Counted from the stretch's first letter, positions 50,150 to 61,101 are shown. The stretch is 64,000 nucleotides of DNA from an uncultured Polaribacter sp. (GCA_947497755.1 CANMHT010000006.1:1-64000), one strand, 5' to 3'. A program made the numbers and translations. The notes: a model not told the origin generated them from the letters alone.

Positions 50150-52072
50150 ATGAAAAATAACTATAAAAAACTGATTTTACTAATTGCATTTGTCAATTTT
50201 GGTGTACTAAGTGCTCAAGAGAAAAGAATTGCAAAAGCGAATGAAGAATATGAGAATGCAGCTTATATAGATGCTTCAGAAATTTACTTAAAGGTTATTG
50301 AGTCGGGTTTTAAATCGAATGAAATTTTATTAAAACTAGGGAATGCTTATTATTTTAACTCAGATTATGCAAATGCTGTAAAATGGTATGAGGAATTGTA
50401 TCATAGCACAAAAAATAAAGAAGATAAAAGTTATTTATTACGTTATTCTCAATCGTTAAAAGCTGTAGGAAATGCTAAAAAAGCGGGAGAGATTTATAAT
50501 GAATTTTTAAAGTTGTCTAAAATTTTAAATGATGATTTTAGAAATACTAGAGACTATTTAGATATTATTGAACTTAACTCTAATCGATATAATTTAAAAG
50601 AATTGAATGTAAATTCTAAGTTTATAGATTATGGTTCTTTTTTTAGAAATGATACACTGTATTTTTCATCAGCAAGAAATAATAGAAGTAGTATTGGAAG
50701 AATTGATGCATGGAACAATGACCGTTTTTTAGATGTATATACAACAGTTTTAGATAGAAATAAAGGGAAGTATTCAAAACCAAAGCGTTTAAAAGGAAAA
50801 GTAAATACAAAGTATCATGAATCTTCTATTGCGATTACCAAAGATGGTAAAACCATGTACTTTACAAGTTCAAATTCTAGTTTTTTAGAAAAGCCTTCTA
50901 AAAAGGCATTGACACATTTAAAGATTTATAGAGCTACAAAAGTCAATGGAAAATGGGAAAATATTGAAGATTTAACAATTAATGGAGATAACTACTCTAC
51001 AGCACATCCTGTATTGTCTCCTGATGAAAAAACATTGTTTTATGTTTCTAATATGCCAGGATCTATTGGTAAAACAGATATTTATTCTGTAAGTATTTAT
51101 AACGAAGGAGAGTTAGGAAAACCTAAAAATTTAGGGCCAAAGATTAATACCAAAGGAAGAGAGTCTTTTCCGTTTATCACAGCAGATTATGAACTGTATT
51201 TTTCATCTGACGGACATTTTGGATTGGGTGGTTATGATGTGTTTTATTTCGATTTAATAGCCAAACAACAACAATTAATTAATGTGGGTAAACCTGTAAA
51301 TAGTGCCAATGATGATTTTGCTTTTGCAATTGATAATATCACTAAAAAAGGATATGTAAGTTCTAATAGAGCAGGTATTGACAATATCTATACCTTGGTA
51401 GAAACCATTCCGATTAAAGATGTTTTAGAGTTTAATTTAACAGGGTTTGTAACCGATAAGAAAACCAAAGAACTTTTAGCCAACGCAAAAATTACTGTTA
51501 CTGATAGAAATGGAAAAATTCAGTCGATTACAGCCACCAATTCTGAAGGGAAGTTTACGGTAAAAATTAATCGCTTTAAATCGAATATAGTGAAGGCTGA
51601 AAAAGTTATTTACACACCAGCAAATAAATTTATTCCCGTAAAAGACAATAAAAAAGTAGCGCAGTTAGAATTAGAGAAAAATCAAATCGAAATTAAAGAC
51701 GGAGTAGATTTAGCTAAAGACTTAAACATTACAATTTATTACGATTTTGATAAGTCTGTGATTAGAAAAGATGCTGCTGTAGAATTAGAAAAAATAGTGG
51801 CTGTTTTAAAGGAACACCCAACAATTAATATCCGACTAAATGCACATACAGATAGTAGAGGAAGGGCATCATATAATTTAAAATTATCAGAAAAAAGAGC
51901 TCAAAGTGCTATTGATTATTTGGTTCAAAGAGGAATTGATAAAGCTAGATTGATAGGAAAAGGATATGGAGAAACAGAATTGTTGATTGATTGTGGCTAT
52001 CCAGAAAAATGTACCAAAGAAGAATATCAATTAAACAGAAGAACAGAATTTATTATTCAAGTTAAGCAGTAA
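50150..52072 (+). CDS. OmpA-family protein with TPR, PD40-like and carboxypeptidase-regulatory-like domains
   Basis: N-terminal TPRs; FNLTGFVTDKKTKELLANAKITV; C-term ITIYYDFDKSVIRKDAAVELEKIV...HTDSRGRASYNLKLSEKRAQSAIDYL. Confidence 0.93.
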   Translation: MKNNYKKLILLIAFVNFGVLSAQEKRIAKANEEYENAAYIDASEIYLKVIESGFKSNEILLKLGNAYYFNSDYANAVKWYEELYHSTKNKEDKSYLLRYSQSLKAVGNAKKAGEIYNEFLKLSKILNDDFRNTRDYLDIIELNSNRYNLKELNVNSKFIDYGSFFRNDTLYFSSARNNRSSIGRIDAWNNDRFLDVYTTVLDRNKGKYSKPKRLKGKVNTKYHESSIAITKDGKTMYFTSSNSSFLEKPSKKALTHLKIYRATKVNGKWENIEDLTINGDNYSTAHPVLSPDEKTLFYVSNMPGSIGKTDIYSVSIYNEGELGKPKNLGPKINTKGRESFPFITADYELYFSSDGHFGLGGYDVFYFDLIAKQQQLINVGKPVNSANDDFAFAIDNITKKGYVSSNRAGIDNIYTLVETIPIKDVLEFNLTGFVTDKKTKELLANAKITVTDRNGKIQSITATNSEGKFTVKINRFKSNIVKAEKVIYTPANKFIPVKDNKKVAQLELEKNQIEIKDGVDLAKDLNITIYYDFDKSVIRKDAAVELEKIVAVLKEHPTINIRLNAHTDSRGRASYNLKLSEKRAQSAIDYLVQRGIDKARLIGKGYGETELLIDCGYPEKCTKEEYQLNRRTEFIIQVKQ

Positions 52073-52094
52073 TAAAGAAGCATTACAAAATGAA

Positions 52095-52568
52095 ATGCGA
52101 AAAAAAGGTAGTATATCACAGACAGTAATAAATGAAATTTCTGAATTTCTGATTCAAGAATTTTTAGAATATTATCCGTTTAACTCGTACCAATTCTTAT
52201 TAGAATCTTTGAACGAGTTAAACCTGTCTTCTACCAACTTTGAATATACTGTAAATATGTTAGAGATAACTTCAGATTCTGATGAGAAACTTATTCAAAA
52301 CTCCCTTTGGATTGCAACCATTAAACAACGATTACTAATCAAATTACAAGAGTTGCAAATTGGAAGAGAAGAATTTAAAACAGTTTTATTAACGATAAAA
52401 TCAAATTCAGATTTTAAAGAGAAGAGCATTATTTGCAGAGTGAAGTTTACAGATTTCTCTAACAAATCTTACAAAGGAGGCCCGATAACTAAAACGATAA
52501 AAAGATCGAAAACCAAATTGATAAATTCAGTATGGCTATCGAAGATGAAACGATTTTTACATTCTTAA
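52095..52568 (+). CDS. Hypothetical protein
   Basis: 157-aa ORF co-directional with adhesin operon B. Confidence 0.55.
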   Translation: MRKKGSISQTVINEISEFLIQEFLEYYPFNSYQFLLESLNELNLSSTNFEYTVNMLEITSDSDEKLIQNSLWIATIKQRLLIKLQELQIGREEFKTVLLTIKSNSDFKEKSIICRVKFTDFSNKSYKGGPITKTIKRSKTKLINSVWLSKMKRFLHS

Positions 52569-52578
52569 AAAGTAATAC

Positions 52579-54357
52579 ATGAAATTTAATACAAGTCATA
52601 TCACATTTTTATTGCTTTTGTTTTCTTTGATAAAGAGTACTCAAGCTCAAATTTTAACAAGTGATCGAAGTGTAGATTGGACAGTTGCAGGGTTAAAAAA
52701 CAAAACTGTAGCTAATCAATTTACAATAATTGATATGGATGATTTTAATGTGGTTAATGACGGAGTAACCGCAAATGATTCTTTTTTAAATAATGCATTA
52801 CAAACCATTCCTCAAAATGGAGCTATTTTGGTTTTTCCTAAAGGAGATTTTTTATTTAATACGACAATCAATTTACCAAGTAACGTAGTTTTAAAAGGAG
52901 CTGGAGCGACAGAAACGACTTTAATTATGGATTTGTCTGGAGCAAATCATGCAATTCAGATTAGAGGAACCATATCTGCTACGGTAAGTACAACGTTTTC
53001 AGAATCGGCACTAAAAGGAGCAAACTTTATAAATGTATCGGATACAAAAGATTTTAAAGTTGGAGATTGGGTGCAAATTTTTCAAGAAGATGACCACTTA
53101 ATTACTTCTAGTTGGGCAGCAAATACTGTTGGTCAAATTTTAGAGATTTCTGAGATTGCAGCAAATAAAATTACTTTTTCTTCTTATTTGAGATTGGATT
53201 TTGATATTGCTAAATCACCAAGTATCAAAAAAATAAACCCTGTACAAAATGTTGGTATAGAATGTTTAAAAATTAAAAGAATAGATAATACAGCTCCATC
53301 ACAAACAAGTACTATTTCTTTTGAATATGCAGTAAATTCTTGGGTAACAGGAATAGCTTCAGAGAAAACGACTTTTAGTCATATTGAGGCAAAACACAGT
53401 ACTAACTTGTACATTTCAAAATCTTATTTTAATGATGCTTTTGAACACGGAGCAAATGGAAGAGCTTATGGTGTTGTATTGCATTTTACTACAAATGAAA
53501 GTTTGGTAGAGAACAATATTTTTAAACATTTAAGGCATTCAATGTTAGTACAAGCAGGAGCAAACGGAAATGTTTTTGCCTATAATTATTCTATTGATCC
53601 ATTTTGGACATCAACACCAAATGATGCGGCTGGAGATATTGTCTTGCATGGAAACTACCCACATTCTAACTTATTTGAACACAATGTTGTTCAGAATATT
53701 GTAATAGACAATTCTCATGGAACTAATGGGAAGTTCAATACTTTTTTTAGGAATAGAGCAGAGAACTACGGAATCTTTTTTAGTGCTAGCAATTCTCCCA
53801 ATCAGAATTTTATTGGAAACGAAATTACAAAAAGCTCCTTCCCTCAAAATTTGGTAAACTATACAATTTTAGGAAGCAATCACTTTGTACATGGAGATAA
53901 TAATAAAGGAAATATTGTTCCAACAGGTACAACAAATTTAGAAGATAAAACTTATGCGTATTCAAGCAAACCAGCGTATGTTTCTATGACGGATTGGACT
54001 TCAATAGGTACACCTAATGTATTAAACTCAGGAACAATTCCTGCAAAAGAAAGGTATGTTTCTGGAAACTTATTTGATGGTAATTCTTGTAATAGTACTC
54101 CGTTAAATATAGAGGAATTAGAAGAGGTAAAGATTGATATATATCCTAATCCTGTAAAAAGAATATTAAAACTAAAGTCACAAAAAATTATAAAAGATAT
54201 GAAAATTGTAAATCAATTTGGGCAATTAGTTCTTTCAGAAGAATTGAATGCTACTTCAAAAGATATTGACCTGTCAAAATTAAACTCTGGAATGTATTTT
54301 TTAAAGTTGTCATTTAAAAATGGACATAAAGCAGTAAAGAAAATAGTGAAGTTTTGA
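52579..54357 (+). CDS. Right-handed parallel beta-helix (pectate-lyase-like) protein with type A T9SS sorting domain
   Basis: AILVFPKGDFLFNTTINLPSNVVLKGAGATETTLIM; C-term IDIYPNPVKRILKLKSQKI...GMYFLKLSFKNGHKAVKKIVKF. Confidence 0.85.
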   Translation: MKFNTSHITFLLLLFSLIKSTQAQILTSDRSVDWTVAGLKNKTVANQFTIIDMDDFNVVNDGVTANDSFLNNALQTIPQNGAILVFPKGDFLFNTTINLPSNVVLKGAGATETTLIMDLSGANHAIQIRGTISATVSTTFSESALKGANFINVSDTKDFKVGDWVQIFQEDDHLITSSWAANTVGQILEISEIAANKITFSSYLRLDFDIAKSPSIKKINPVQNVGIECLKIKRIDNTAPSQTSTISFEYAVNSWVTGIASEKTTFSHIEAKHSTNLYISKSYFNDAFEHGANGRAYGVVLHFTTNESLVENNIFKHLRHSMLVQAGANGNVFAYNYSIDPFWTSTPNDAAGDIVLHGNYPHSNLFEHNVVQNIVIDNSHGTNGKFNTFFRNRAENYGIFFSASNSPNQNFIGNEITKSSFPQNLVNYTILGSNHFVHGDNNKGNIVPTGTTNLEDKTYAYSSKPAYVSMTDWTSIGTPNVLNSGTIPAKERYVSGNLFDGNSCNSTPLNIEELEEVKIDIYPNPVKRILKLKSQKIIKDMKIVNQFGQLVLSEELNATSKDIDLSKLNSGMYFLKLSFKNGHKAVKKIVKF

Positions 54358-54409
54358 TGTGAAATTTCACAGTTGTTCTCCCCTCGAAACACTTTGAAAA
54401 AAGTGTTTG

Positions 54410-54437
54410 GCCTTTGTTATTTTTAGCAAAGGCTTTT
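54410..54437 (+). terminator. Terminator-like hairpin
   Basis: gcctttg-ttatttttag-caaaggc followed by tttt; a further hairpin aacacttt...aaagtgtt just upstream. Confidence 0.65.
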
Positions 54438-54585
54438 CTGATTAAAGTGTTTGGATAAATAATAAATGTTAAAAAAAATAGTTATAATTTAAATTCTAGG
54501 TGAAAAGCTAAAATTATATGTGTAACATTACATTAGAATTTCTATATTTGGAAGCTCCTTATTACAAAATATAAATACAATCGAT

Positions 54586-55551
54586 TTGTTTAAAAAACAT
54601 ATAGTCTTTTTAATAGCGTTCTTAGGAACTTTTGTAGTAAAAGCTCAGGAGACTTTTCCAATTTATTCTGATTATTTATCAGACAATGTTTTCTTAATTC
54701 ATCCTTCAGCTGCAGGAATAGGAAATTGTGGTAAAATTAGGCTTACAGGAAGAAAACAATGGCAAGGAGTTGCCAATGCACCTGAACTACAAACTTTAAG
54801 TTTTCATAATAAATTTGGATCTAATACAGCTTTAGGTTTTGTTGCCTTTAATGATAAAAACGGATATCATTCTCAGAAGGGAATACAGGCTACTTATGCG
54901 TATCATTTAGAAATGGGTAACGGAAGTGTTTTTGAACAACTATCTTTTGGTTTGTCGGCTACTGCAGTTCAAAATCAATCAGATCAACGAACCTTTTTTG
55001 GTGATAGAACTGTTAGACAATTGATTGAAAGCACAAGTTATTTTAACGCTGATTTTAGTGTAGCTTATCACAGAGGAGGATTGTCATCTTACTTTACAGT
55101 TAAAAACCTTCTATTGTCAGCTAAAAACAATTTAAATAATAGTTTAGAGCCTTTAGATTTAAGAAATTATATTTTTAGTGCTGGTTATTATTTTGATTAC
55201 AGAGAAAAAATACAATTTGAACCTTCTTTTATGTTACAATTAAGAGAAGGTACAGGAGAAACCATCGCAGATTTTAATATCAAAGCATATAAGAAATTAA
55301 ATACGGCTACTCTTTGGGCTGCTTTATCTTATAGAAGAAGTTTTGATAAAGGAGCTATAGAAAACTTACAATATGTAACTCCGATTATTGGAGTAAATTA
55401 TAAAAATATGATGCTTTCTTATACTTATACGAAGCAATTAGGAGATATTGTTTTTGCAGATGCTTCTTATCATCAAATTACTTTAGGAATAAATGTCTTT
55501 TGTAGAAGAGCTAGAGCTGCTGCATGTCCTAATATTAATGCATCATTCTAA
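54586..55551 (+). CDS. PorP/SprF family protein (TTG start)
   Basis: FPIYSDYLSDNVFLIHPSAAGIGNCGKIRLTGRKQWQGVANAPELQTLSFHNKFGSNTALGF. Confidence 0.88.
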   Translation: MFKKHIVFLIAFLGTFVVKAQETFPIYSDYLSDNVFLIHPSAAGIGNCGKIRLTGRKQWQGVANAPELQTLSFHNKFGSNTALGFVAFNDKNGYHSQKGIQATYAYHLEMGNGSVFEQLSFGLSATAVQNQSDQRTFFGDRTVRQLIESTSYFNADFSVAYHRGGLSSYFTVKNLLLSAKNNLNNSLEPLDLRNYIFSAGYYFDYREKIQFEPSFMLQLREGTGETIADFNIKAYKKLNTATLWAALSYRRSFDKGAIENLQYVTPIIGVNYKNMMLSYTYTKQLGDIVFADASYHQITLGINVFCRRARAAACPNINASF

Positions 55552-55552
55552 A

Positions 55553-56344
55553 TTAAAAATCTAAATACTTTATAGAAACATCAATACGGTTTAAAAGAAG
55601 CTCTAATGCATTTTTCTCTGTGTTTGTATAAAACTGGTGAATTCCTGTTTTAAGACGATTAGAAAGTAAATTATGATCTTCTAAAACTCGTTTTGTTTGC
55701 TTAGCTACAGCAAATCCTGAATCAATAATGGCAATGTCATTACCAATGATTTCTTTTATTTGTGGAATCAAATAGGGATAGTGAGTACAACCTAATACCA
55801 AATTATCTATGTTTAACTGAGAAAACTTAGAGAGATGCTTTTTTAATAGAGTAGTCATTTCATCAGAAACTAATTTTCCACTTTCTATTAACTCAACAAG
55901 TCCTTCTCCGATTTGTTCTACAATAGTTACTTTGTTGTCTAAACTATTAGAGGTTGATGCAAATAACTGACTGTTTAATGTTCCTTTGGTAGCCAAAATA
56001 CCAATTGTGTTTGTAATGGTGTTTAAAGATGCGGGTTTAATGGCAGGTTCAATACCAATAAAAGGCACTTTATAAGTAGCTCTTAAATGCTGTATGGCAT
56101 TAGTAGTAGCGGTATTACAAGCCACGACAATAATCTTACAATTTTTACTTAATAGGTATTCGGTATTTTTAACAGACAAATCAATAATCTGTGTTGTTGT
56201 TTTTTGACCATAAGGTGCATGTTTACTATCGGCTAAGTATATAGAGTCTTCATTTGGTAAAAGTTGGTTTATTTCTTTCCAAATAGAAGTGCCTCCAACG
56301 CCAGAATCAAAAATACCTATGGGATTATTTTGTGTCAATTTCAT
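55553..56344 (-). CDS. murI: Glutamate racemase
   Basis: PIGIFDSGVGGTSIWKEI; VVACNTATTNAI; LGCTHYPYL. Confidence 0.95.
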   Translation of the reverse strand: MKLTQNNPIGIFDSGVGGTSIWKEINQLLPNEDSIYLADSKHAPYGQKTTTQIIDLSVKNTEYLLSKNCKIIVVACNTATTNAIQHLRATYKVPFIGIEPAIKPASLNTITNTIGILATKGTLNSQLFASTSNSLDNKVTIVEQIGEGLVELIESGKLVSDEMTTLLKKHLSKFSQLNIDNLVLGCTHYPYLIPQIKEIIGNDIAIIDSGFAVAKQTKRVLEDHNLLSNRLKTGIHQFYTNTEKNALELLLNRIDVSIKYLDF

Positions 56345-56360
56345 CTATTTACAAAAATAA

Positions 56361-56387
56361 AAAACCTGCTTTAACAAAGCAGGTTTT
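56361..56387 (-). terminator. Rho-independent-like terminator downstream of ompH
   Basis: aaaacctgcttt-aac-aaagcaggtttt. Confidence 0.8.
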
Positions 56388-56410
56388 TTAAGTTTTATCA
56401 ATAAGAAAAA

Positions 56411-56920
56411 TTAGAATCCTAATTTTTTCTTTACATCATTGTAAATGTCAATTCCTTTGTCAAATACGATCAATCCACCTCCAGGTGCAGAATTGAAAAC
56501 ATATACCAATCCTTTTGCAGCTGCAACATCTTTAATTGCTTGTTGTGCTTTTAAGATTAAAGGGTTTGATAATTCAGCTTCTTTCTTTTGTAGTTCTTGA
56601 CTAGCAAATTGTTTTGCTTGCTGAATTCTAGTAGCTTCTTGTTGAACTTCTGCTTGTCTTTTAGCGTTAGTTTCTGGAGTTTGTGCTTTAGCTTCAGCGT
56701 CGTATTTTTTAAGTTTATCTTGTAGCTTTTTCTCTAATGCAGTGATTTCATCTCTATAAGTTTTACTCATTTTTTCAAGCTCAGTTTTCATTTTTTTAGT
56801 ACCTGGCATTTCTTGAAAAAGTTTCGCAGTATCAATATGTCCTATCTTTTGAGCATTCGCAACTCCAACAGCACCTAACATAAATACAGCAACTAATAGT
56901 AACTTCTTAAATTGTTTCAT
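56411..56920 (-). CDS. OmpH/Skp family periplasmic chaperone
   Basis: AQKIGHIDTAKLFQEMPGTKKMKTELEKMSKTYRDEI. Confidence 0.92.
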   Translation of the reverse strand: MKQFKKLLLVAVFMLGAVGVANAQKIGHIDTAKLFQEMPGTKKMKTELEKMSKTYRDEITALEKKLQDKLKKYDAEAKAQTPETNAKRQAEVQQEATRIQQAKQFASQELQKKEAELSNPLILKAQQAIKDVAAAKGLVYVFNSAPGGGLIVFDKGIDIYNDVKKKLGF

Positions 56921-56956
56921 TTCTCCTTGTTTTAATTTGATTTATTTTTCTTAATG

Positions 56957-57676
56957 TTAACTTTTCTTGTTTTTATTTTTACGTTCTAATAACAACTTTC
57001 TTTTAGCGTCTCTTTCTTTTTTCTTAGCCTCTCTTTTGGCTTGAATCGCTTTTTTCTGATCTTCTTTTTTCTTACGCTTAGCTTCTCTAATCGCAGCTAG
57101 CTTTTTTTGTGCTTCTGTTTTTTTTGTAGAAGCAAGCTTTTTTGATGTTTGTATTTTTCTGTCTTTAACAATGGTAGACAAAACTAGTTCGCTAATATCG
57201 TGTTTTTTATTTGAATATAGCATCACTAATTCACTAGATTTATCAAAAACAAAATCATATCGTTTTCTTTTAGCGATTGACTGTACAGAATTGTATACTA
57301 AATCTTGAATCGGCTTAATTAATTGTTTTCTTAATAAGAACATATCTCCGTTTGGACCAAAGTATAAAGATTCTAATCTTGCTAATTCTTCTTCTTTAAT
57401 AACAATGTCTTCTTCTCTTTCTTCGATAAGATCTTTTGTTAAAATGGCTTTTTCATTAGCTAAATCGGTTTTTAGTACTTCGATATGCCTTTCAAGCTTT
57501 CTAAGCTTCTCTTTCCAAGTTTTAATTTTATCGTTTAAGTTATTTTGAGCAGTGATATATTCAGGAACATTTTCTAGAATATATTCCATGTCTATATAAG
57601 CAATGTTTTGACTTTTTTGGGCAAAGCTATTCTGAACAGTAAGTAAAAGAACGAATATAAAAATTAAATTTCTCAT
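56957..57676 (-). CDS. OmpH/Skp family protein (second copy)
   Basis: QNIAYIDMEYILENVPEYITAQNNLNDKIKTWKEKL; basic coiled-coil tail. Confidence 0.9.
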   Translation of the reverse strand: MRNLIFIFVLLLTVQNSFAQKSQNIAYIDMEYILENVPEYITAQNNLNDKIKTWKEKLRKLERHIEVLKTDLANEKAILTKDLIEEREEDIVIKEEELARLESLYFGPNGDMFLLRKQLIKPIQDLVYNSVQSIAKRKRYDFVFDKSSELVMLYSNKKHDISELVLSTIVKDRKIQTSKKLASTKKTEAQKKLAAIREAKRKKKEDQKKAIQAKREAKKKERDAKRKLLLERKNKNKKS

Positions 57677-57745
57677 AGTTAACTAATGTTTTATTTTGAA
57701 ATAATCATGCCAAAAAAGCTCATCTCAATATTTTTCACATTTTCT

Positions 57746-60352
57746 TTAGAATTGTCTACCAATAATAAAGTGTGTTTGCCATCCTGATTTTGGTGCGTTT
57801 GGAGCGTTGTTGAAAACAGGTAATGAATCAAATCCATGAGCAAAATCTATTCCCAATAAACCAAAGGCTGGCATAAATATACGAATTCCCAATCCAGCAG
57901 ATCTTTTTAACTCAAACGGATTAAAACTGCTAAAATTGTCATAAGAGTTACCAGCTTCTAAAAATCCTAAAGTATAAATAGAGGCAGAAGGTTTATCTGT
58001 AATAGAATAACGTAACTCTAACTGGAATTTGTTGTAAATTGTTCCTCCTTGAATTGAAGAAAGACGATTGTTCTCATAACCTCTTAATCCAATGGTTTCT
58101 CTACCATCTAATTGGTATGCTGCAAGACCATCACCTCCAACAAAAAATCTTTCGAAAGGAGTTGCACCAACTTTGTTATTATAATGTCCTAAAAATCCTC
58201 CCTCTACATTAGTCATTAAAACTAATTTATTAGTAAATGCTGTATACCATTTTCCTTTAAAACTTAGCTTATAATATTCCATCCACTTATACTTATCTGC
58301 TAAGTAATCGTTTTTTTCTTGAACAGTTAAATCTGCAGGTTCTGTATAATCTTTATTGTTTACTAATGAGTACGGGAACGTAAATTTTGCTCCTATACTA
58401 AATTGCGAACCATAAGTAGGAAAAATAAGAGATGGACCAGCAGAGTTTCTACTTAATTCTATATTATATGATAAGTTGTTTAAATTACCATTACTTAAAA
58501 CATCTCTTCCTACTCTAAAGCCATAATTATTTAAGTTAAAGCTTTGGTAGCTTAATGATTGAGATAATTGAAAATAATCATCTGGCCATTGTAAACGTTT
58601 TGCTAACCCTATAGATGCTCCAACAATTTTTAAACTTTGACCTCTATCAACAGCACCAGTTGTAGGGTTGAATTGATATTGATTAGAGTTGTAAATAGAG
58701 AATGAGAAAGATTGAGGCTTTTTACCACCTAACCATGGCTCTGTAAAAGAAAAACTATAGGTACTATAGGTTCTACTTGCTTGTAATCGCAATGATAATT
58801 TTTGTCCATCTCCTGTAGGTAATGGTTTGTAAGCTTCTTTTTTAAATAAGTTTCTAATAGCAAAGTTATTAAATGAAAGTCCTAATGTACCAATAAAGGC
58901 ACCACCACCATAACCACCTTGTAATTCGATCTGACTACCACCTTTTTCAATTACAGTAAAGTCAATATCTGCCGTTTTATTTTGATAATCTGGTTTTACG
59001 TTTGGAGAGACATTAGTATCAAAGAACCCAAGTTGACCAATTTCTCTAATAGAACGAATAATTGCGGTTCTATTAAATAAATCTCCTGGTTTTACTCTTA
59101 ATTCTCTATAGATTACATGGTCATTTGTTTTGTCATTACCAATTACAGTTACCTTTTTAATTTTTGCTTTTTCATCTTCATGAATTCTAATTTCTACAGT
59201 AATTGAATCATTTTCTACTTTTGTTTCAACAGCATTAACTCCAGCAAATAAGTATCCGTTGTTATGATATAAAGTATGAATATCTCTAGAATCTGGAGTG
59301 TTATTTCCTTTTACTCTCTCTTTTAAGACAGCTCCGTTGTATATATCTCCCTTTTCAATTTTAAGAATACTCCTTAGGTAATCTTCAGTGAAGTTTTTAT
59401 TACCGACAAATATAATATCGTTAAAGTAGTATTGTCTTCCTTCTTCAACTTCAATTTCAAGACTAATGGTATTATCATCGTTATAAACAAGTTTATCGCT
59501 AATAATACGAGCGTCTCTATAACCTTTTCTACTATATTGCTCTAAAATACTTTCTAAATCTTCTTTGTACTTATCTTCAATATATTTTGAGCTTTTCCAA
59601 AATCTACCAAAAAACTTTTGTTTGGTATTGCTCATTGCTTTTCTAAGTTTTCTGCTAGAAAAAGCTTTGTTACCTTTAAAGATAATGTCTTTAATTTTTA
59701 TTTTAGATCCTTTGTCTACATGAATAGCCATGTTAACTACATTAATATCAGAAGTGTCTTTTTTGGTGCTAATAGAAACTTTTGTCTTTAAAAAACCTCT
59801 ATCTGTATATTTCTTTTTGATATAGTTGTTAGAGGTAACAATTAAGTTATCTGTTACCATGGCACCTTTTTTAAGCTCAGTTTCTTTTCTTAATTCTTTT
59901 ACTTTAGATTTTTTAATTCCAGAAAAACTAACTTCATTAAGTTTTGGTAACTCCTTTACATCAAATTGTAAATAAGCTGTGTCTCCATCAAGTTTTGCCA
60001 AATACACATCAACATTGCTAAATAGCTTTGTTTCATATAGTTTTTTAATAGCACTAGTTAATTTATCTCCTGGTAATTTAATCTTTAAACCTGTTCTTAA
60101 GCCTGTATAAATCTTAACGGTTTCTTCACTAAATTTTTTAAGTCCAGTTATACTTATCCCACCTAAAGTATACTCAGCACCTTTTTGAAAAGCAATTTGA
60201 GTAGGATTGTTTTTTATTGGTTTTTTGGTAACAGGAATCGTATCGTTAGTAGTAAGTATTTCTGTCTTCTTTGTTGATGAGTTCTCTTGAGCAGTAATTT
60301 GCACAGTAAAAAAACCTAATAAAAATAGTACTATAAAAGTATATTTACTCAT
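57746..60352 (-). CDS. bamA: Outer membrane protein assembly factor BamA
   Basis: POTRA repeats and C-terminal barrel; start set at MSKYTFIVLFLLGFFTVQITAQE signal peptide rather than the upstream M in the ORF track. Confidence 0.93.
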   Translation of the reverse strand: MSKYTFIVLFLLGFFTVQITAQENSSTKKTEILTTNDTIPVTKKPIKNNPTQIAFQKGAEYTLGGISITGLKKFSEETVKIYTGLRTGLKIKLPGDKLTSAIKKLYETKLFSNVDVYLAKLDGDTAYLQFDVKELPKLNEVSFSGIKKSKVKELRKETELKKGAMVTDNLIVTSNNYIKKKYTDRGFLKTKVSISTKKDTSDINVVNMAIHVDKGSKIKIKDIIFKGNKAFSSRKLRKAMSNTKQKFFGRFWKSSKYIEDKYKEDLESILEQYSRKGYRDARIISDKLVYNDDNTISLEIEVEEGRQYYFNDIIFVGNKNFTEDYLRSILKIEKGDIYNGAVLKERVKGNNTPDSRDIHTLYHNNGYLFAGVNAVETKVENDSITVEIRIHEDEKAKIKKVTVIGNDKTNDHVIYRELRVKPGDLFNRTAIIRSIREIGQLGFFDTNVSPNVKPDYQNKTADIDFTVIEKGGSQIELQGGYGGGAFIGTLGLSFNNFAIRNLFKKEAYKPLPTGDGQKLSLRLQASRTYSTYSFSFTEPWLGGKKPQSFSFSIYNSNQYQFNPTTGAVDRGQSLKIVGASIGLAKRLQWPDDYFQLSQSLSYQSFNLNNYGFRVGRDVLSNGNLNNLSYNIELSRNSAGPSLIFPTYGSQFSIGAKFTFPYSLVNNKDYTEPADLTVQEKNDYLADKYKWMEYYKLSFKGKWYTAFTNKLVLMTNVEGGFLGHYNNKVGATPFERFFVGGDGLAAYQLDGRETIGLRGYENNRLSSIQGGTIYNKFQLELRYSITDKPSASIYTLGFLEAGNSYDNFSSFNPFELKRSAGLGIRIFMPAFGLLGIDFAHGFDSLPVFNNAPNAPKSGWQTHFIIGRQF

Positions 60353-61097
60353 TTGTTGTTTCAATTTGTTCGCTTGTTTTACCGAAGCGTCGTTCTCTAT
60401 TTTGATATTCGATGATTGCATCAAAAAAATCATTCTTTCTAAAATCTGGCCAAAGAATATTAGTAAAATATAATTCGGCATATGCCATTTGCCAAAGCAA
60501 AAAATTACTGATACGTTGTTCTCCACTTGTACGTATCATTAAATCGACATCGGGCAAATTAAATGTATATAAATGATTATTAATAACTTTTTCGTCGATT
60601 TCTTCGATTTGAAGCTGGTTATTAACAACTTTTTTAGATATGTTTTGGATTGTATTAACAATTTCTTCTCTAGAGCCATAGCTTAACGCCAAAGACAAGG
60701 TAATTCTACCGTTTGTTTTTGTCGCTTCAATAACTTCTGCTAATGCTTTTTGTGCTTTTGAAGGAAGATTATCTATATTTCCTATAGCATTAACTCTTAC
60801 TTCATTTTTTTGAAAAGTGTCTAGTTCTTTTTTTAGTGAAGTAATTAGAAGGTTCATTAAAGCATTAACTTCTAATTTTGGTCGATTCCAGTTTTCGGTA
60901 GAAAAAGCATATAAAGTTATGGCTTTAACACCTATTTCTGCAGCACCTTCTATAGTGTCTCTAACAGAGGTTAAAGCGTTTTTGTGACCAAAAACTCTTT
61001 CCATTCCTTTTCCTTTAGCCCATCGTCCGTTACCATCCATAATGACAGCAACATGCTGAGGAATCTTTTTTGAGTTTATTTGTTCTTTTTTGTTCAT
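60345..61097 (-). CDS. uppS: Isoprenyl transferase (undecaprenyl diphosphate synthase)
   Basis: HVAVIMDGNGRWAKGKGMERVFGHK; FSTENWNRP; DLMIRTSGEQRISNFLLWQMAYAELYF; internal start MNKKEQ preferred. Confidence 0.95.
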   Translation of the reverse strand: MNKKEQINSKKIPQHVAVIMDGNGRWAKGKGMERVFGHKNALTSVRDTIEGAAEIGVKAITLYAFSTENWNRPKLEVNALMNLLITSLKKELDTFQKNEVRVNAIGNIDNLPSKAQKALAEVIEATKTNGRITLSLALSYGSREEIVNTIQNISKKVVNNQLQIEEIDEKVINNHLYTFNLPDVDLMIRTSGEQRISNFLLWQMAYAELYFTNILWPDFRKNDFFDAIIEYQNRERRFGKTSEQIETTNE

Positions 61098-61101
61098 TAA
61101 A

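Noticed and set aside
56411-57676. Tandem ompH genes as a novelty
   Set aside because: Two OmpH-family genes downstream of bamA are common in Bacteroidetes; ordinary conserved block.
60353-60526. N-terminal 58-residue extension of BamA in the ORF track
   Set aside because: Extension overlaps uppS and lacks sense; a clear signal peptide begins at the internal Met (60352).
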